Positions 24,103 to 33,780 of a stretch of 49,890 nucleotides of DNA are shown here, piece after piece (position 1 is the first letter of the stretch; each line of letters starts with the position of its first letter). The position numbers and the translations under genes were made by a program. A model generated the notes under the pieces. It saw only the letters and a list, made by a program, of their open reading frames with translations. It searched no databases and was not told the origin of the DNA. This DNA is from Bacteroidota bacterium. GTDB lineage: Bacteria > Bacteroidota > Bacteroidia > Cytophagales > Cyclobacteriaceae. Where the stretch lies: the NCBI GenBank assembly GCA_016866385.1, contig VGMU01000015.1, positions 1-49,890 on the forward strand. The letters are read 5' to 3'.

Positions 24103-25350
24103 TTGAAATTAGAAGTGAAGATCGGCGTCATTGGAGGAGGAGCAGCAGGGTTTTTTGCAGCTATCCATGCCAGTGGACCTGGAATACAGGTTCTCCTTTT
24201 TGAAAAATCCCCCAAAATCCTTTCCAAAGTAAAAATCTCAGGAGGGGGAAGATGCAATGTCACCCACCGACCCATGGAAATCTCCAAGCTGGTCAAGAAT
24301 TACCCTAGAGGAGAAAAATTTTTGAAGAAAGCCTTTGTTCATTTCTCCATTGCCGATACCTTTTCTTGGTTTGAGTCTAGAGGAGTGGCTTTAAAAATTG
24401 AAGAGGATGGACGAGTTTTTCCAAGAACAAATACTTCACAGACCATAGTCACCGTCCTGGAATCAGAAGCGAAAAAGTTGGGTGTTCAGATTCAACTTTC
24501 TACTGGAATTAAATCAATTCAACCTGTAGGACAAGATTTTGCGCTGCAAACCGATAAAGGAGAAGCAATTGTCTCCCAGGTTATTGTAGCTTCTGGAGGT
24601 CATCCAAATTTGGGGGCATATGAATTTCTTAACTCATTGAATCATAGATTAATAAAGCCAATTCCTTCACTTTTTACATTTAATACCCCTCAGGAACCTA
24701 TTCGAGAGTTGATGGGCTTGTCTATGGGGGATGCAGTGGTCAAATTGGAAGGAACTAAGCTCAGTTACCGCGGCCCCATTCTGATCACCCATTGGGGTAT
24801 CAGTGGACCTGCGGTACTCAAGCTTTCAGCCTTTGGCGCAGATTGGTTGCACGAGCACCAGTATAATGCCCGGGCGATCGTCCAATGGAATGCAGATTTG
24901 GGGGAGCAAGCTTACTCTGAGCAACTCAGCAGCTATGCGCAACTTCATCCCAATAGAAAAGTGTATTCCCATCCGCTATTTGGGATTCCTGCACGGCTTT
25001 GGGAGCATTTTTGTATTCAAGCTGAAATTTCAGAATCTCAGCTTTTTGGGCAACTTCCTAAGAAGATGCAGAATAAATTGGTGCAGTGCTTGTTTTGCTA
25101 CCCTTTGGCCATGCAAGGGAAAACAACCTTCAAGGAAGAATTTGTCACTGCGGGAGGAGTGGACTTAGAGGAAATCCATCCAGAAACTATGGAGAGTAAA
25201 TTTCATCCGGGAATCTATTTTGCAGGGGAGGTCTTGAATTTAGATGGAATTACGGGCGGATTTAATTTTCAAGCGGCTTGGACTACAGGTTATTTAGCAG
25301 GTATCCATGCAAAAAAAAGAGGCCACACCCATGGCCTTCTTTTAACTTAA
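24103..25350 (+). CDS. BaiN/HI0933-family NAD(P)/FAD-dependent oxidoreductase
   Basis: Flavoprotein of about 415 residues from the HI0933 (BaiN/YhiN) family. FAD-binding GVIGGGAAGFFAAIHA is at the N-terminus, then the family signature KILSKVKISGGGRCNVTHR near 38-56, GGHPNLGAYEF in the middle and the C-terminal FAGEVLNLDGITGGFNFQAAWTTGYLAG. No ATG is available: TTG at 24103 or GTG at 24115 must initiate. The last dozen codons are shared with an intrinsic terminator. The physiological substrate of this widespread family is not established here. Confidence 0.92.
   Translation: MKLEVKIGVIGGGAAGFFAAIHASGPGIQVLLFEKSPKILSKVKISGGGRCNVTHRPMEISKLVKNYPRGEKFLKKAFVHFSIADTFSWFESRGVALKIEEDGRVFPRTNTSQTIVTVLESEAKKLGVQIQLSTGIKSIQPVGQDFALQTDKGEAIVSQVIVASGGHPNLGAYEFLNSLNHRLIKPIPSLFTFNTPQEPIRELMGLSMGDAVVKLEGTKLSYRGPILITHWGISGPAVLKLSAFGADWLHEHQYNARAIVQWNADLGEQAYSEQLSSYAQLHPNRKVYSHPLFGIPARLWEHFCIQAEISESQLFGQLPKKMQNKLVQCLFCYPLAMQGKTTFKEEFVTAGGVDLEEIHPETMESKFHPGIYFAGEVLNLDGITGGFNFQAAWTTGYLAGIHAKKRGHTHGLLLT
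25313..25344 (+). terminator. Intrinsic terminator inside the BaiN-like gene's 3' end
   Basis: AGAGGCCA, loop CACCCA, TGGCCTTCTTTT forms a GGCCA/TGGCC-centred hairpin with a T tract and an upstream A tract. It lies before the stop codon, so the hairpin and its T tract encode the last residues GHTHGLLL. Confidence 0.7.
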
Positions 25351-25458
25351 GTCCCCTTTAAAAGCCTTATGAGAAGCTCTGAGGTAAAGCTACCCTATTT
25401 GGCGAAAAGGTAGGTTAATGAAAAATGAAATTGCTTTGAAGTTATTTTTAACATAGTT

Positions 25459-26454
25459 ATGCCCATATTACCATCTTCCTATACTACACCACCTTGGTTT
25501 TATTTTAATGGACATGTAGAAACCATTGTGCCCAGTGTATTTAGGAAGGTTTTAGGAGTGAATTACAGGAGAGAAAAAATTGATACTCCAGATGGAGATT
25601 TTTTGAATTTGGATTGGTCTAGCGTGGGAGGAGACGGGCTTTTACTCGTCTCTCACGGTTTAGAAGGGGATTCTCAGCGGCATTATGCTCGTGCTTTGGT
25701 TAAATTATTTAACCTACAAGGAATGGATGTGTTGGTTTGGAATAACCGTTCCTGCGGGGGTGAACTCAACTTGCAACAGGTACTGTACCACCATGGATCC
25801 AGTCAAGATTTGGATACGGTCGTACAGCATGTGCTTGATAAGCATCGCTATTCTGAACTATTCCTTGCTGGAATTAGCATGGGAGGAGCTCAAACGCTGA
25901 ATTATTTGGGTAAAAAAGGGGAGGAGGTTCCCTCTATTTTGAAAAAAGCAGCCGTTTATTCTACTCCAGTACACTTGCCTTCCAGTGCAGCTACCCTACG
26001 TCGTCCTGGGAATAAATTCTATGCCGAGAAGTTTTTAAGGAAGTTGAAAAAGAAAATGGAGGCTAAAGGGAAGCAGTATCCGGGTTTGATCGACATGGAA
26101 CTCCTGCCTCATGTTCGCAATTTTGATGAATTTGACACCCATTACACGGCCAAACTGCATGGATTTGTAGATGCAGCTGATTTTTACGAGCAGGCCAGTC
26201 CCCATAGGAGCTTAGAAGAAATTTCAATACCCACACTGATTTTGAATGCAGCCAATGACCCCTTATTGGGTAGGGAGTGCTTTCCGATGAGTATTGCTCA
26301 AAGGAGCGATAAAATTTTCTTGGAGGTTCCCAGTCGAGGAGGACATACTGGATTTACTGTAGGCGGATCAGAATTTAATTATGCAGAATATAGGCTACTT
26401 GAATTTCTGACTGATATTCAAATCCCAAGACCTTGCAAGAATAAAAACACTTGA
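25459..26454 (+). CDS. Alpha/beta hydrolase, YheT family
   Basis: Cytosolic serine hydrolase of 331 residues in the YheT/ABHD1-3 family (carboxylesterase or lipase-like). The N-terminal NGHVETIVPSVFRK is a family hallmark. The nucleophile lies in GISMGG, the acid in ANDPLL and the His in SRGGHTGF near the C-terminus. The oxyanion region is LVSHGLEGDSQRHY. It stands alone, converging on lhgO with only nine bases between the stops. The substrate is unknown. Confidence 0.92.
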   Translation: MPILPSSYTTPPWFYFNGHVETIVPSVFRKVLGVNYRREKIDTPDGDFLNLDWSSVGGDGLLLVSHGLEGDSQRHYARALVKLFNLQGMDVLVWNNRSCGGELNLQQVLYHHGSSQDLDTVVQHVLDKHRYSELFLAGISMGGAQTLNYLGKKGEEVPSILKKAAVYSTPVHLPSSAATLRRPGNKFYAEKFLRKLKKKMEAKGKQYPGLIDMELLPHVRNFDEFDTHYTAKLHGFVDAADFYEQASPHRSLEEISIPTLILNAANDPLLGRECFPMSIAQRSDKIFLEVPSRGGHTGFTVGGSEFNYAEYRLLEFLTDIQIPRPCKNKNT

Positions 26455-26463
26455 AATGCAAAT

Positions 26464-27663
26464 TTAGAATCTCTTGAGCACCATTTCAGCCACGGTCCCC
26501 CCAATAGAAAGGGAACTAGTAGCGGCTGGAGAGGGAGCGTTAAGTACGTTGATCGCAAACTCCGATTCCCTAATTGCAAAGTCATCCAAAAGACCTCCCG
26601 TGCGGTCACAGGCTTGAGCACGTACACCTGCACCACCTTCTACGAGGTCATCTTCCTGGATTTCTGGGATAAGTTCTTGCAAAGCTTTGGTGAATGCAGC
26701 TTTAGAAAAAGAGCGATAGAGCTCTCCCAATCCTGTTTTCCAATACTTCCCTGCCACTTTTTGGAAACCTGGCCAAGCTAAGATTTCCATAAATTCTGAA
26801 AAATTGATTTGAGATTTTTTATATCCTTCCCTCCGAAATGCCAGGACGGCATTGGGGCCTGCCTCCACACCTCCTTTTTTCATACGGGTAAAATGTACCC
26901 CCAAGAAAGGAAAGTTAGGATCAGGAACTGGGTAAATGAGGTTGTTGACCAAATATTCCCGTTCTTTTTTGAGTTTGAAGTATTCTCCTCGAAAAGGAAT
27001 GATTTTAACATCCTTGATGGATTCGTCGTTCATGCGAGCCACTTTATCCGAGTACAAGCCTGCACAATTGACGAGCAGTTTGGCTTGAAAAGTCTCCTTT
27101 GAAGTTTCAATATAATTTATTGAATCTTTTTGACTGATTTTTAGTATTTTATGTTCTAAAAAAATGGCTCCTCCTCCTTGAATTATTTTCCTTCCGTAGG
27201 CTAAGGCTACTTGGAAATAATCTACTATTCCAGTTTGCGGCACGTGAATGGCAGCTACACCTGTACAATAGGGTTCGTACCCCTTCAATTCTTCTAGGGT
27301 AATTTTACGAGTTCCTACCAGTCCATTTTGCAATCCACGCTCCAAAAGGGTATCTAAAATGTGAATTTGTTCATTTCTTGTCGCTACAACTACCTTACCG
27401 GTGATTTCGTAAGGTATTTTTTCTTGTTGGCAAAACCCTACCAATTCGTGGTATCCTTGGATGCAATTGATGGCCTTAAGGGATCCAGGCTTGTAATACA
27501 GGCCTGAATGGATTACTCCCGAGTTATTGGCCGTTTGGTGCTTGGCGAGTTGGTTTTCTTTTTCCAGAACAGCAATTTTTAGCTCGGGTCTGGCTTGGAT
27601 CAACTTGTAGGCTGTAGCAAGTCCCACAATTCCTCCTCCAGCCACAACTACGTCATAGGTCAT
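26464..27663 (-). CDS. lhgO: L-2-hydroxyglutarate oxidase/dehydrogenase
   Basis: FAD enzyme that oxidises L-2-hydroxyglutarate to 2-oxoglutarate, clearing a by-product of central metabolism and feeding electrons to the membrane. The Rossmann motif AGGGIVGLATAYKL is at 8-21; QTANNSGVIHSGLYYKPGSLKA is a strong family signature; VNCAGLYSD and IPFRGEYFKL follow, and the C-terminal GGAGVRAQACDR segment matches LhgO. The 399 residues fit the family. A TACCTTTG box lies 19 bases upstream of the ATG. Confidence 0.95.
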   Translation of the reverse strand: MTYDVVVAGGGIVGLATAYKLIQARPELKIAVLEKENQLAKHQTANNSGVIHSGLYYKPGSLKAINCIQGYHELVGFCQQEKIPYEITGKVVVATRNEQIHILDTLLERGLQNGLVGTRKITLEELKGYEPYCTGVAAIHVPQTGIVDYFQVALAYGRKIIQGGGAIFLEHKILKISQKDSINYIETSKETFQAKLLVNCAGLYSDKVARMNDESIKDVKIIPFRGEYFKLKKEREYLVNNLIYPVPDPNFPFLGVHFTRMKKGGVEAGPNAVLAFRREGYKKSQINFSEFMEILAWPGFQKVAGKYWKTGLGELYRSFSKAAFTKALQELIPEIQEDDLVEGGAGVRAQACDRTGGLLDDFAIRESEFAINVLNAPSPAATSSLSIGGTVAEMVLKRF

Positions 27664-27681
27664 AGGTAGTTAAATTTTGTT

Positions 27682-27689
27682 CAAAGGTA
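27682..27689 (-). promoter_or_regulatory. -7 promoter box (TACCTTTG) for lhgO
   Basis: The minus strand reads TACCTTTG, an exact TAnnTTTG match 19 bases before the lhgO ATG. No clear -33 TTG. Confidence 0.5.
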
Positions 27690-27825
27690 AGGTAAAGACC
27701 ACGATTCTACTTCTAAAGGAGTGTAAAAATCCCGGAAGTAACTTTAGTTTTTTTTTATGCGTACGATCATGAATGTTTTGGAATGTTGCTAAAAGTAAGG
27801 GCATCAAACAGCTCAAAAATACTCC

Positions 27826-27833
27826 TACCTTTG
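27826..27833 (+). promoter_or_regulatory. -7 promoter box (TACCTTTG) for the DUF5686 gene
   Basis: Exact TAnnTTTG match 31 bases before the ATG at 27865; the -33 element is not obvious. Confidence 0.5.
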
Positions 27834-27864
27834 CATTCTCGGTGTGGACTTCACCTAGCCAATC

Positions 27865-30342
27865 ATGTTTAGAAGTTTATTCTTTGGAGTTGCTCTCCTA
27901 ATTTCTACCTTAAGTTACGGTCAGTTTACCCTTTCTGGGAAGGTCACTGATGCTGAAACTGGTGATCCCATTCCTTTTGCTAGTGTTTTTTTAAAGGGAA
28001 AAACCTCAGGTACAACCACTGATTTTGAGGGGAATTATCTTTTAAATGCTTCCAGTTTAAGCGACAGTCTTTCAGTAAGTTATCTGGGATACACCACCCA
28101 GACCAAGCCGCTCACTAAAGCTTTGCAGCAGCAACTTAATTTTCAGCTTTGGCCAAGCGACTTTCAATTGAGCACCTTTGTGTTTGAATCTGGAGAAAAT
28201 CCTGCATTTCAGATTATTAGAGAGGCAGTGGCAAGAAGGAAAGACTTTGATAAAAGGAGTCTTCAGGCTTACCAAACAAAGAATTATACCAAAATAGAGT
28301 TGGATGTAGACAACCTTTCCGAAGAGTTTCGGCAAAGGCGTACCGTGAGGGCCGTAACCTCGGTTTTGGACAGCATAAGTCTGCTCACCAATGACGAAGG
28401 AGAGAAGATCTTGCCCGTATTTTTTTCGGAGACAGTTTCTAATTTTTATTACAGAACTAATCCTGAACTCAAAAAAGAGATCATAGAAAAAACCAAGGTA
28501 ACCGGAGTGGGCATTACCGATGGGTCTACGACTTCCCAGGTGACAGGTTCCTTATTCCAAGAATATAACTTTTATCAAAATTGGTTAAGGATTTTGGATA
28601 AAGAGTTTATTTCTCCTATTGCAGAAGGTTGGAAGACCTATTACGATTACGATTTGATGGAGGATGTATTGGTGGATCAAGACAGTTGCTTCAAACTCTT
28701 AGTCTACCCGAGAAGAGAACAGGATTTGGCTTTTGCTGGGACCATCTGGATAAAAAAATCGGACTATTCTCTGAAGCAGGTAGACTTGAGTATACCTAAG
28801 GCGGCTAATCTCAATTTTGTGGAAAAGATCAAAATCCAACAAGAGCTTCAAGCTACTACTGCAGGTCCTCTCTTACCTGCAAAAACGCGGGTTTTGGTAA
28901 AAATTGGTCAAATCACCGAAAATACGGCAGGTCTTTTGGCAAAATTTTATACATCCACAGAGGAAGTGGAAGTAAATCAGCCTAGGGAAACTTCTTTTTT
29001 TGATCAAGCTGTGGTGTTGAAGCCCGACTTCAATCAGGTACCTCCTGATTTCTGGCAAAATTCTCGGCCTGATCCCTTGAGCAAGGAAGAATTGGCCGTG
29101 TTGCAAATGGTTGACACCTTAAAAAGGATCCCCCTCATCCGGTTTTATTCAGAAAGCCTGAAGTTTTTTGCTTCGGGCTATCTTCCTGTAAAAAAATTGG
29201 ATTTAGGTCCTTGGACGGAATTTGGCAACTACAATAATGTGGAGGGGTTAAGGTTTGGCTTGGGTCTACGAACCAATTATTCATTTTCAAAAAAATGGGT
29301 GCTAGAAGGCTATGGCGCTTATGGTACGGTTGACCAACGATGGAAGTACAAAATCGCTTCCAACGTAATCTTGTCAAGAAGGCATTGGACTAGCTTGGAA
29401 ATAAAGGCAGGTAGGGAACTGGATCAGGTAGGTTTGGAGATGGAAAACCTAGAGGGAAACTCTATTTTTCTAGCGGCTAGCCGTTTTGGCACCTTACGTA
29501 GACCTTTTGTGTCTACCACCCAAAAGCTATCCTTTCAACGTGAATTTTTTAAAGGGTTTTTGCTAACCGCAGGCTTAACTATGAGTCAATTTGATCCTCT
29601 TTTTGATTTTTATTACAAAGAAAAAGGTACAGGAGAACTTCTTTCTTCATTTCAATCTACTGAGCTCCGTGCGGGCATACGCTACGGGAGAGATGAGGTC
29701 ATCATTATTAACGACAATAGCAGATCTTCATTGGGACCGAGAAATTGGCCCATCCTCGAAGCGAGGTACGCTCAAGGAATTTCCCGATTAGGTGGGAAAA
29801 TTCCTTACAGTAGATTTAATTTTTATTTGTTTCACCGAATTCCCATGGGAATTTTGGGTACTGGCCGCTATGAAGTGGATGCAGGCAAAATCTGGGGAGA
29901 GGTACCCTATCCTTTGCTGAAAAACCATTTGGGCAATGAAACCCTTTTTTACACCACTGCCGCATTCAGCACCATGAATTTTAATGAATTTGCCTCAGAC
30001 CAATTTGTAAGTCTGCGGTTTAGACAATCATTCGAGGGCTTGTTATTCAATTCTCTTCCAGGAATTAAGAAATTAAACTGGAGGTTGGTGGGGAATGCCA
30101 ATGTCTTGATGGGAAGTGTTAGGAGCGAAAACATTGCTAATTTACCTGCAGTTAGTCCAGAGGGAGTTCCATTGGCAACTTTTGGTAGGCTAAACCCCAG
30201 CGTTCCTTATGTAGAATTGGGGTATGGAATTGAGAATATTTTCAGATTTTTTAGAGTTGATTTTTTTCATCGTATGACCTACCTGGATCTTCCTGAGGCT
30301 AGGCCTTTTCATGTCAAAGTAAGTGCTCAAATCATTTTGTAG
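27865..30342 (+). CDS. DUF5686 outer-membrane protein with carboxypeptidase-like N-terminal domain
   Basis: Exported protein of 825 residues; the signal peptide ends near LSYGQ. Residues about 20-105 form a CarboxypepD_reg-like beta sandwich (LSGKVTDAETGDPIPFASVFLKG, then TTTDFEGNYLL), common in TonB-dependent and related outer-membrane proteins. The central part has WIKKSDYSLKQVDLSIPK, typical of DUF5686. The C-terminal 400 residues alternate short amphipathic strands ending in a hydrophobic residue set (SAQIIL), suggesting a beta barrel. Function is unknown for the family; no TonB box or plug is visible. Stands alone behind its own promoter. Confidence 0.88.
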   Translation: MFRSLFFGVALLISTLSYGQFTLSGKVTDAETGDPIPFASVFLKGKTSGTTTDFEGNYLLNASSLSDSLSVSYLGYTTQTKPLTKALQQQLNFQLWPSDFQLSTFVFESGENPAFQIIREAVARRKDFDKRSLQAYQTKNYTKIELDVDNLSEEFRQRRTVRAVTSVLDSISLLTNDEGEKILPVFFSETVSNFYYRTNPELKKEIIEKTKVTGVGITDGSTTSQVTGSLFQEYNFYQNWLRILDKEFISPIAEGWKTYYDYDLMEDVLVDQDSCFKLLVYPRREQDLAFAGTIWIKKSDYSLKQVDLSIPKAANLNFVEKIKIQQELQATTAGPLLPAKTRVLVKIGQITENTAGLLAKFYTSTEEVEVNQPRETSFFDQAVVLKPDFNQVPPDFWQNSRPDPLSKEELAVLQMVDTLKRIPLIRFYSESLKFFASGYLPVKKLDLGPWTEFGNYNNVEGLRFGLGLRTNYSFSKKWVLEGYGAYGTVDQRWKYKIASNVILSRRHWTSLEIKAGRELDQVGLEMENLEGNSIFLAASRFGTLRRPFVSTTQKLSFQREFFKGFLLTAGLTMSQFDPLFDFYYKEKGTGELLSSFQSTELRAGIRYGRDEVIIINDNSRSSLGPRNWPILEARYAQGISRLGGKIPYSRFNFYLFHRIPMGILGTGRYEVDAGKIWGEVPYPLLKNHLGNETLFYTTAAFSTMNFNEFASDQFVSLRFRQSFEGLLFNSLPGIKKLNWRLVGNANVLMGSVRSENIANLPAVSPEGVPLATFGRLNPSVPYVELGYGIENIFRFFRVDFFHRMTYLDLPEARPFHVKVSAQIIL

Positions 30343-30448
30343 GTAAAAGTTTGCCTCTTTCTGATTCAAATAATTTTCCTTTGGGTCCCTTTTGTGCATA
30401 TTTGCAGCAAAATCATATGCCTGTTTGTATAGGCAGTAAAAACTAAGT

Positions 30449-32398
30449 ATGTCACAATCACTACACATTACTCTTCCCGATGGATCGGTGAGAGCGTATC
30501 CTAAGGGCATTACCGGACTACAGATTGCTGCAAGTATCAGCGAGGGTTTGGCTCGGAATGTACTTGCTGCTAAAATTAATGGACAAGTATGGGATGCTAC
30601 TCGTCCCATTACCGAGGATTCCAGCTTGCAGTTGCTCACTTGGAACGATTCCGATGGAAAGAGTACGTTTTGGCATTCCTCCGCTCATTTGATGGCTGAG
30701 GCATTGGAAGCCTTGTATCCAGGGGTGAAGCTAGGCATTGGCCCTTCCATAGAAACCGGTTTCTACTACGATGTAGATTTTGGTGATCACAAGTTGGAAG
30801 GAGATGAGTTGGAGAAAATCGAAAACAAAATGCTTGAGCTAGGAAGGCTCAAATCTGACTACATTCGAAAGGAGATTTCTAAGAAAGATGCCCTGAGCTA
30901 CTTCAAGCAAAAAGGGGATGAGTACAAACTAGACCTCTTGGAAGGTTTGGAAGATGGGACAATTACTTTTTACGAGCAGGGCAATTTTACGGATCTCTGC
31001 CGTGGTCCGCATATTCCCAATACAGGATTTATCAAAGCGGTAAAGCTGACCAATATCGCGGGAGCCTATTGGAGGGGAGACGAGAAGAGAAAAATGCTTA
31101 CTCGTATTTATGGGGTCACCTTTCCTAAGGCGCAGGAGTTGAAAGATTACCTCACCTTGCTAGAGGAAGCTAAAAAGAGAGATCATCGAAAGATTGGCCG
31201 TGAATTGGAATTATTTACCTTCTCGGAAAAGGTAGGTATGGGCCTACCTCTTTGGTTACCAAAGGGCACTTTATTACGGGAGCGCTTGGTCAATTTCATG
31301 AAAAAGGCTCAAGATAAATCGGGTTACCAACAGGTGACTACCCCTCATATTGGTCACAAGGCCTTGTACGAAACTTCAGGGCATTACGAAAAATATGGCA
31401 AAGACTCTTTCCAACCCATAGCTACCCCTCATGAAGGGGAGACCTTCTTATTAAAGCCCATGAATTGCCCTCACCACTGTGAGATTTACAAGCATAAGCC
31501 ACGTTCTTATAAGGATTTACCCATTCGCTATGCAGAATTTGGGACTGTTTACCGCTACGAGCAAAGTGGGGAGTTGCATGGACTTACCCGAGTGAGGGGT
31601 TTTACTCAAGACGATGCCCACATCTTTTGTAGACCGGATCAGGTCAAAGAAGAATTTATAAAGGTGATTGATTTGGTACTTTATGTCTTCAAGGCCTTAG
31701 GATTTACCGAATACACGGCACAAATTTCTTTGAGAGACCCAGACAATAAACAAAAGTACATTGGCGGAGACGAAGCTTGGGAAAAGGCCGAGGCAGCGAT
31801 CATTGAAGCCTCCGCAGAAAGAGGTCTAGAGACGGTAACAGAGTTGGGTGAGGCGGCTTTCTATGGGCCCAAGCTCGACTTTATGGTCAAGGATGCCTTA
31901 GGAAGAAAGTGGCAGTTGGGTACCATTCAGGTGGATTACCAACTTCCGGATCGATTCCAATTGGAATACATTGGTTCTGACAACCAAAAACACCGTCCTG
32001 TGATGATTCACAGAGCTCCTTTTGGTTCCTTAGAACGTTTTGTTGCTGTACTCATCGAGCACTGCGCAGGAGATTTTCCACTTTGGCTTGCCCCTGAACA
32101 AATCAATATTCTACCTATTTCCGAAAAATTTATCGGGTATGCGGAAGAATTGAAAGCCGTACTGGAAGAAGCGGGTATCTCTGGATCTATAGATAATCGT
32201 GATGAAAAAATAGGCAGGAAGATTAGAGACGCAGAGGTAAAAAAGGTTCCATTTATGCTTATTGTGGGAGAAAAGGAAAGGGAAGAAGGAAAGGTAGCGG
32301 TAAGAAAACATGGGCATGGAGACTTAGGAGTTTTTACTCCGACAGAGTTTGTGTCCTATTTTCAGGGTATAATTTCAGAATCCTTGGCCAAAGAATAA
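30449..32398 (+). CDS. thrS: Threonine-tRNA ligase
   Basis: Charges tRNA-Thr. The 649-residue protein has the TGS domain ([17 protein letters not shown]), the editing domain with [11 protein letters not shown], then the class II core: [10 protein letters not shown] carrying the zinc Cys, [13 protein letters not shown] with a zinc His, [12 protein letters not shown] as motif 3, and the anticodon-binding domain ending at ISESLAKE. It is the first gene of the thrS-infC-rpmI-rplT cluster. A CATATTTG word at 30397-30404 resembles the -7 box used elsewhere in this window. Confidence 0.98.
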   Translation: MSQSLHITLPDGSVRAYPKGITGLQIAASISEGLARNVLAAKINGQVWDATRPITEDSSLQLLTWNDSDGKSTFWHSSAHLMAEALEALYPGVKLGIGPSIETGFYYDVDFGDHKLEGDELEKIENKMLELGRLKSDYIRKEISKKDALSYFKQKGDEYKLDLLEGLEDGTITFYEQGNFTDLCRGPHIPNTGFIKAVKLTNIAGAYWRGDEKRKMLTRIYGVTFPKAQELKDYLTLLEEAKKRDHRKIGRELELFTFSEKVGMGLPLWLPKGTLLRERLVNFMKKAQDKSGYQQVTTPHIGHKALYETSGHYEKYGKDSFQPIATPHEGETFLLKPMNCPHHCEIYKHKPRSYKDLPIRYAEFGTVYRYEQSGELHGLTRVRGFTQDDAHIFCRPDQVKEEFIKVIDLVLYVFKALGFTEYTAQISLRDPDNKQKYIGGDEAWEKAEAAIIEASAERGLETVTELGEAAFYGPKLDFMVKDALGRKWQLGTIQVDYQLPDRFQLEYIGSDNQKHRPVMIHRAPFGSLERFVAVLIEHCAGDFPLWLAPEQINILPISEKFIGYAEELKAVLEEAGISGSIDNRDEKIGRKIRDAEVKKVPFMLIVGEKEREEGKVAVRKHGHGDLGVFTPTEFVSYFQGIISESLAKE

Positions 32399-32409
32399 AG
32401 TAGAAATGA

Positions 32410-32428
32410 GAATTCATTTTTTGAATTC
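32410..32428. other. Hairpin between thrS and infC
   Basis: GAATTCA (32410-32416) pairs perfectly with TGAATTC (32422-32428) around a TTTTT loop. It is 12 bases after the thrS stop and has no downstream T tract. It may act as a partial attenuator or processing site before infC. Confidence 0.5.
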
Positions 32429-32480
32429 AGAATAATTCCGATATTTGCAGGCTATTTTAATAAAACAAACCAGGCATAAC

Positions 32481-33035
32481 TTGAATCAAAAACCACAACC
32501 ACCTAGAGGTAGACAAGAAGAACCGTACCGAATCAATCATAAAATTCGAGTGCGAGAAGTAAGGGTAGTGGGGAATTATGTGGATGGCGGAAACGCCGTT
32601 CTCTTGGTAGAGGATGCAATTAAGCTAGCTCAGGAAAACGATCTTGATCTGGTAGAAATCTCTCCCAATGCAGATCCACCCGTTTGCAAAATTATCGATT
32701 ACGCAAAGTTTAAGTACGAGCAAAAAAAGAAGCAAAAGGAGATAAAAGCGAATGCGGCCAAGGTTGTTTTAAAAGAAATTAGGTTTGGACCCAACACAGA
32801 TGATCACGATTTCAATTTCAAATTGAAGCATGCCATCAGTTTCCTTAAAGAAGGAGCCAAGGTCAAAGCATATGTGCATTTCGTGGGGCGCAGTATCGTC
32901 TTTAAAGAACGAGGTGAAATGTTGCTCTTAAAATTTGCTCAAGCGCTAGAAGATGTAGGTGTGGTGGAGCAAATGCCAAGGTTAGAAGGGAAGAGGATGA
33001 ATATTTTCTTAGCCCCCAAGCCAGGAAAAAAGTGA
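32481..33035 (+). CDS. infC: Translation initiation factor IF-3, non-ATG start
   Basis: IF-3 binds the 30S subunit and enforces start-codon and initiator-tRNA fidelity. The recognisable protein begins [21 protein letters not shown], then [36 protein letters not shown], and the C-domain with [14 protein letters not shown]. No ATG occurs in frame until the C-terminal region. TTG at 32481 is the best start (184 residues); ATT at 32454 or TTG at 32445 are alternatives. IF-3 discriminates against non-canonical starts, so this fits the classic infC autoregulation. It lies between thrS and rpmI. Confidence 0.95.
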   Translation: MNQKPQPPRGRQEEPYRINHKIRVREVRVVGNYVDGGNAVLLVEDAIKLAQENDLDLVEISPNADPPVCKIIDYAKFKYEQKKKQKEIKANAAKVVLKEIRFGPNTDDHDFNFKLKHAISFLKEGAKVKAYVHFVGRSIVFKERGEMLLLKFAQALEDVGVVEQMPRLEGKRMNIFLAPKPGKK

Positions 33036-33059
33036 TTTCAACCAACTAAATACAGTAAA

Positions 33060-33254
33060 ATGCCAAAAGTAAAAACCAAATCCAGTGCAAAAAAGCGGTT
33101 TTCCCTCACAGGAACCGGAAAAATCAAAAGGAAGCACGCTTTCAAAAGCCATATCCTTACCAAGAAATCTACCAAGCGTAAGCACAACCTAACCAAAGCA
33201 GGTTTGGTACATACTTCCGACGAGGGTAGAGTACGTGACATGCTGAAAATCTGA
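33060..33254 (+). CDS. rpmI: 50S ribosomal protein L35
   Basis: Basic ribosomal protein of 64 residues starting [20 protein letters not shown] with the family segment [16 protein letters not shown]. Begins 24 bases after infC. A perfect 7-base-pair hairpin (CTGAAAA, loop TCTGA, TTTTCAG; 33243-33261) covers its stop codon. Confidence 0.97.
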   Translation: MPKVKTKSSAKKRFSLTGTGKIKRKHAFKSHILTKKSTKRKHNLTKAGLVHTSDEGRVRDMLKI

Positions 33255-33354
33255 TTTTCAGATTAGTCTACATTACACAGGTTTATTTATTCACCAGATG
33301 CGTTGGTTCCAAAGTTCCTAAATCAGGACACCACGAGTCAAAAAACAAAACACT

Positions 33355-33699
33355 ATGCCTAGATCAGTAAACGCGGTAGCGTCAAGAGCAAGAAGAAAGA
33401 AGGTTTTAAAGGCCACTAGAGGTTACTTCGGAAGAGGTAAAAACGTGTGGACTGTAGCCAAAAACAAGTACGAGAAAGGACTTCAGTATGCCTACAGAGA
33501 CCGTAAAGCGAAGAAAAGAGAATTCAGAGCTTTGTGGATTCAACGTATCAATGCAGGAGCGAGAGCTCATGGAGTATCTTATTCTCAATTGATGGGAATG
33601 TTGAAAAAAGCAGAAATCGAACTAAACCGAAAGGTTTTAGCCGATTTGGCCATGAACCATCCAGAGGCATTTAAAGCTGTAGTTGAAAAAGTAAAGTAA
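33355..33699 (+). CDS. rplT: 50S ribosomal protein L20
   Basis: Ribosomal protein of 114 residues with [35 protein letters not shown] and [23 protein letters not shown], all characteristic of L20, which binds 23S rRNA and in many bacteria represses its own operon. It is last in thrS-infC-rpmI-rplT, 100 bases after rpmI, and is followed by a strong terminator. Confidence 0.98.
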   Translation: MPRSVNAVASRARRKKVLKATRGYFGRGKNVWTVAKNKYEKGLQYAYRDRKAKKREFRALWIQRINAGARAHGVSYSQLMGMLKKAEIELNRKVLADLAMNHPEAFKAVVEKVK

Positions 33700-33720
33700 G
33701 GCCGGCACTGCCTTATTTTG

Positions 33721-33751
33721 AAAAAGCCTCCCAACAAGGGAGGCTTTTTTT
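33721..33751 (+). terminator. Rho-independent terminator of the thrS-rplT cluster
   Basis: GCCTCCC, loop AACAA, GGGAGGC followed by seven T and preceded by an A tract, 20 bases after the rplT stop. Confidence 0.95.
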
Positions 33752-33780
33752 GTGCTGCTTGGCATTAGAGGTCTTATTTA

